Assembly: GCF_032229525.1 (NCBI RefSeq)
Contig: NZ_JAVTWB010000059.1
Coordinates: forward strand, 1 to 16,597
Origin: Accumulibacter sp032229525
GTDB lineage: Bacteria; Pseudomonadota; Gammaproteobacteria; Burkholderiales; Rhodocyclaceae
Length of the DNA stretch: 16,597 nt
Direction: 5' to 3'
Shown here: positions 14,778 through 16,597 of the stretch, one piece after another
Layout: each line of letters starts with the position of its first letter
Numbering within the stretch: the first letter of the stretch is position 1
Made by a program: the position numbers and the translations under genes
Notes under the pieces: generated by a model
Database searches by the model: none
What the model was told of the DNA's origin: nothing
The model's input: the letters and a program-made list of their open reading frames with translations, nothing else

Positions 14778-15503
14778 CTACTTGTTCGCCGCAGGGCAAG
14801 GCATCGCCAATGCGATCGCTTGATGGTCGCGCCGCCAGATCACTCCGTCCGAATGCACAGCGAGCCACCAGTTTTGTCTGGCGGGATGCGGCCTCTTGCT
14901 GGCAAACGCAACGGGTGTCAGAACGGCAAGGCACCAGCTCGGCCGAGGATCGCGCACGGAGCCATAAACGATGGCACCCACACCGGCATCCCTGGCTACA
15001 CGAGCAAACGACTGCGTCGTAGTGTAGTCGTCGGGGTGCGTCCACGACGCGGCATCTCTGCTGAAGGGCTGCTCGCGGAGATCAACGGCTGGCGTGTGCA
15101 CCTCCGCGCGGAAGGCTGTGTGCGCGACGGGTCCGATCCGGTCGAGGCCTTCGGCATCCTGAAGAAACCGCCAGCGCCAGTATCCCAGTTCGGCGCAAGC
15201 GGTCCGGACCGTTGCCGCAGCGTAGAAAACGCCCGAGTCGAAGACGGATCGGAAGCGAGAGCCCCGGCCGGCAGGAGGATATCGCAACGGCGTTGCAAGC
15301 AGGTAATCGAGCCCGCTCGTAGCGTCAGGCAATGCCGGCTTGCCAGCTTCGAGCAGTGACTCCAGGACTTCCTGCTCGGCGGCGCTGTCGACGATCTTCA
15401 TCGTGGAAGCCACGTGCTGGGCTTCGACGATGCGCCAGATCGAACCGCGCCAGTCCCGGGCCTCAGACGAGACCGCGAGAGGCGTCCAGGTAGTGGACGA
15501 CAC
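14778..15503 (-). CDS. RES-domain toxin (NAD+-degrading)
   Basis: A 241-residue toxin when read from the GTG at 15503. RES family features: SIWRIVEAQH near the start (21-30), TPLRYPP then GSRFRS with Arg83 (71-86), GVFYAAATVRTACAELGYWRWRF (91-113) containing Glu105, and IVYGSVRDP with Ser182 (178-186); Arg, Glu and Ser name the family. RES proteins bind and break down NAD+ (established for Xre-RES systems). The frame continues upstream to 15773, but that part is non-protein-like and lies over the antitoxin gene. I chose GTG 15503 because GAAGGA stands 7 bases before it. This gives a 41-base overlap with the antitoxin 3' end. ATG 15548 is an alternative with no clear ribosome binding site. The stop TAG is at 14778. 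Confidence 0.85.
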   Translation of the reverse strand: MSSTTWTPLAVSSEARDWRGSIWRIVEAQHVASTMKIVDSAAEQEVLESLLEAGKPALPDATSGLDYLLATPLRYPPAGRGSRFRSVFDSGVFYAAATVRTACAELGYWRWRFLQDAEGLDRIGPVAHTAFRAEVHTPAVDLREQPFSRDAASWTHPDDYTTTQSFARVARDAGVGAIVYGSVRDPRPSWCLAVLTPVAFASKRPHPARQNWWLAVHSDGVIWRRDHQAIALAMPCPAANK

Positions 15504-15843
15504 GAACGAGTCCTTCGGTGGTGCTGATGAGATCAACGGGACGACCATTGAGTGCCCGGTTGTTGCTGGCGAGCCATTTACGAGCGCTCCCCTCCTCACC
15601 GACGATGGAGTCCAGCGATCGGAAGGCGCGGACGAACAACAGGGCCAACTCCCATTCCTTGCGCTTTTGGTCCAGTTGATACGCGCCGGCGTACAGTCGG
15701 GTGACCGTTGCCGCACTGACACCCAGCACCTTGGCAAGTATCGACCGCTGGATATCCAGGTGATCAGCCGCACGAGTCACCGCCTTGGTGAGCACTGCGG
15801 CGGGCTGTGCGGTGCTTGCTGCTTGAACGCTTGTTCCTGGCAT
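15463..15843 (-). CDS. Xre/MbcA/ParS-type antitoxin
   Basis: A 126-residue antitoxin paired with the RES toxin. The N-terminal half is a helix-turn-helix (about residues 18-52: ILAKVLGVSAATVTRLYAGA). The C-terminal half is the DUF2384 toxin-binding domain (about 70-126: RAFRSLDSIVG, KWLASNNRALNGRPVDLIST, VVHYLDASRG). The conserved NRALNGRP-DLI motif is typical of Xre/MbcA/ParS antitoxins. I chose the ATG at 15843, with AAAGGAG 7 bases before it; the frame runs to 16014 but the extra part crosses the promoter. It would block the RES active site and, with the HTH, repress the operon at the palindromes upstream. Confidence 0.88.
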   Translation of the reverse strand: MPGTSVQAASTAQPAAVLTKAVTRAADHLDIQRSILAKVLGVSAATVTRLYAGAYQLDQKRKEWELALLFVRAFRSLDSIVGEEGSARKWLASNNRALNGRPVDLISTTEGLVRVVHYLDASRGLV

Positions 15844-15853
15844 CTCGATCTCC

Positions 15854-15893
15854 TTTCTACAGAAAGTATAGACCATAGCGTTTTCTGTAGGAA
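15854..15893 (-). promoter_or_regulatory. TA promoter and twin palindromic operator
   Basis: Two near-identical palindromes lie between the antitoxin ATG and about 50 bases upstream: TTTCTACAGAAA (15854-15865) and TTTCTGTAGGAA (15882-15893), centres 28 bases apart. They are mutual inverted copies, with CTACAGAAA (15857-15865) against TTTCTGTAG (15882-15890). On the minus strand TATACT (15870-15865) lies between them as a likely -10, with TTCCTA 17 bases upstream overlapping the distal palindrome. Binding of the Xre dimer to both would cover the promoter. The arrangement is seen; the repression is inference from known autoregulation of Xre antitoxins. Confidence 0.6.
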
Positions 15894-15913
15894 GCCAATC
15901 AACGTCGCCATCG

Positions 15914-15936
15914 ACCCGCCCCCTTGGCGGGTTTTT
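15914..15936 (+). terminator. Rho-independent terminator, + strand
   Basis: CCCGCC (15915-15920) pairs with GGCGGG (15926-15931) across loop CCCTT, followed by five T (15932-15936); the flanking A and T add one pair. The minus reading has no T-run, so it acts on rightward transcripts. No + gene ends just before it: the region to the left is the minus-strand TA module. It shares CCCCTTGGCGGG plus T-run with the terminator at 8534-8566. Confidence 0.65.
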
Positions 15937-16004
15937 GCTTTCAGCGCCGCTCACGGCCCGTGACCTCATCCGCCCGGGCCGTTTCCATTTCTCAGTGGTA
16001 AAAC

Positions 16005-16265
16005 TTGGCTCCATCCGACTTGACGCTGGAACAGTGGCCGCTCGATCGACTGATCGACTATGCCCGGAATCCGCGCAAGAACGACCACGCGGTCGAGCTG
16101 TACGATAATTTTGTCGTTGTGGTGGCGATGAGTCTGAAGCTCGATCGTTCCCTGGAGGCCAACTTTGTCGCCTGCTACCAGGCGGACAACAGCATTGGCA
16201 AGATCAGGACATCGCCGGTATGGTCTCGTGCGACGTGCCTTCGTCTGCTAGGCGGGACGCCTTGA
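16005..16265 (+). pseudogene. Remnant of a ParB-domain/methylase-type accessory gene
   Basis: Starting at a TTG at 16005, the first ~30 residues (APSDLTLEQWPLDRLIDYAR then NPRKNDHAVE) match the N-terminus of ParB-like proteins, including the ParB-nuclease/DNA-methylase genes of phages and integrative elements: W-L--L-PY-NPR-N in this family. After HAVE the frame continues to 16265 but no longer resembles the family. The R(I/V)PI..D..IVDGHGR block that should follow is absent. The gene is therefore cut off at about 16095, by deletion or by joining to unrelated sequence. No ribosome binding site is evident. I regard it as a non-functional remnant of mobile DNA. Confidence 0.6.
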
Positions 16266-16276
16266 TAGCGGCCCGG

Positions 16277-16318
16277 AAAAAACAAAGGCCGCTGATTCGC
16301 TACGCGGGTTCAGCGGCC
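16277..16318 (-). terminator. Rho-independent terminator, - strand
   Basis: GGCCGCTGA (16287-16295) pairs perfectly with TCAGCGGCC (16310-16318) over a 14-base loop. Read leftward, the stem is followed by TTTG then TTTTTT (16286-16277 on the minus strand). It would end a minus-strand transcript entering from the right of the window. Confidence 0.7.
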
Positions 16319-16355
16319 GAGACCTCGATTGGTTCAAAGCCGATAGGCAGTGAAC

Positions 16356-16529
16356 TCAATTCGTGACTCCACCCTTGGCACAGCCCCTGCCAAGGCAGGT
16401 GGTAACGATGTCATCTGGCCAGGCCCCCATGGCCCCACAGAATCGCGGAATGATCTGCAGCTTGCCACTCTTACCTCCAGCAGTACTCACACGCTCGGAT
16501 AGCGAGTTTGTTTCCAGGGAACTACGCAT
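16356..16529 (-). CDS. Possible 57-residue ORF before the minus terminator
   Basis: From the ATG at 16529 a frame of 57 codons ends at TGA 16356, 38 bases before the minus-strand terminator hairpin. The product contains PRFCGAMGAWPDD and TTCLGRGCAKGG, with three Cys. No family is recognised and the ribosome binding site (TTGGTG) is poor. The opposite strand is also open (16363-16578), so coding cannot be decided. Position before a terminator is the main support. Confidence 0.2.
   Translation of the reverse strand: MRSSLETNSLSERVSTAGGKSGKLQIIPRFCGAMGAWPDDIVTTCLGRGCAKGGVTN
16373..16395. repeat. Inverted repeat, 8 bp
   Basis: CCTTGGCA (16373-16380) and TGCCAAGG (16388-16395) are a perfect inverted repeat around CAGCCCC. 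No T-run follows on either strand, so it is not an intrinsic terminator. It may be an RNA hairpin within the minus transcript or part of an element end. Confidence 0.4.
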
Positions 16530-16537
16530 CACCAATT

Positions 16538-16597
16538 TTAAAAGCCTAAGCCGGCGAAGCCGGAACCAAACAGGTTGAAGTTGTGGTCATAGCGGGA
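16538..16597 (-). CDS. Unidentified C-terminal fragment at right edge
   Basis: Read leftward from the window edge, one frame gives 19 residues (RYDHNFNLFGSGFAGLGF at the end) before TAA at 16538-16540. The composition, with alternating aromatics and glycines and a terminal Phe, is protein-like and could suit the end of a beta-barrel outer-membrane protein or of a transposase. Too little is visible to choose. The minus terminator at 16277-16318 would be its nearest transcription end. Confidence 0.3.
   Translation of the reverse strand, partial: SRYDHNFNLFGSGFAGLGF

Noticed and set aside
15504..15773. Longer N-terminus of the RES toxin, to 15773
   Set aside because: The added residues are a frame-shifted reading of the antitoxin gene, with composition unlike a protein, and no ribosome binding site at the far start.
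15340..15963. 207-codon + frame across the TA module
   Set aside because: It is the reverse complement of two recognisable TA genes and shows no family features.
15844..16014. Longer N-terminus of the antitoxin, to 16014
   Set aside because: It would cross the promoter and twin palindromes; the ATG at 15843 has a strong AAAGGAG.
16363..16578. 71-codon + frame near the right edge
   Set aside because: Low-complexity Pro/Ser/Arg composition, no ribosome binding site; competes with an equally weak minus ORF.
1..16597. CRISPR arrays, tRNA or rRNA genes, intact transposases
   Set aside because: I looked for regular direct repeats, T-loop GGTTCAA contexts with matching acceptor stems, and DDE-type transposase motifs. 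Only GGTTCAAAGCC at 16331-16341 resembled a T-loop, without the rest of a tRNA.

Overview
The window is GC-rich proteobacterial DNA with tightly packed genes, ATGA and TGATG overlaps between neighbours, and several outer-membrane or envelope functions. The gene content (Tat-exported oxidoreductase partner, LolD/FtsX-type ABC exporter with an AttH lipocalin, MltB-type lytic transglycosylase, RES-Xre toxin-antitoxin) and the codon use suggest a betaproteobacterium, possibly Rhodocyclales/Accumulibacter-like. That placement is inference from overall appearance; no rRNA or marker gene is present.

Layout: (1) 1-407, the 3' part of a DUF2238/YjdF-type membrane protein gene on +. (2) 505-1902, a sodium:solute symporter on -. 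(3) 1903-2367, a gap holding only weak ORFs. (4) 2368-2946, a VTT/DedA-like membrane protein on +, converging on (5) a four-gene minus-strand operon, 7446 down to 2943: aldehyde dehydrogenase, Tat lipoprotein of the gluconate-2-dehydrogenase-subunit-3 type, GMC flavoprotein oxidoreductase and a membrane-anchored alpha/beta-hydrolase. The first three match the order and type of the Pseudomonas long-chain alcohol/aldehyde oxidation (lao) genes. With the lipase they could turn an ester into alcohol, then aldehyde, then acid. (6) 7557-8288, a conserved-looking protein of unknown function on +, probably read from a leaderless mRNA. (7) 8289-8702, an AT-rich patch followed by a strong candidate small RNA: promoter-like boxes, an 18-bp hairpin with a CCUCC-rich loop, and an intrinsic terminator. 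(8) 8703-14725, envelope genes on +: a small membrane protein, a secreted lytic transglycosylase, an ABC ATPase, a FtsX-family permease and an AttH/CrtC-type lipocalin. The last three form one tight operon. (9) 14778-15843, a RES toxin and Xre/MbcA/ParS-type antitoxin module on -, with two copies of a palindromic operator around its promoter. (10) 15844-16597, remnant-looking DNA: a + terminator, the N-terminal piece of a ParB-like protein, a minus terminator, a small minus ORF and an unidentified CDS end at the right edge. This last stretch looks like an eroded accessory segment.

No tRNA, rRNA, CRISPR array or intact transposase was seen. The most interesting points are the C-rich-loop sRNA candidate, the lao-like operon extended by a lipase with possible hitchhiker export of the GMC enzyme, and the RES-Xre module whose toxin appears to start at a GTG inside the antitoxin gene.
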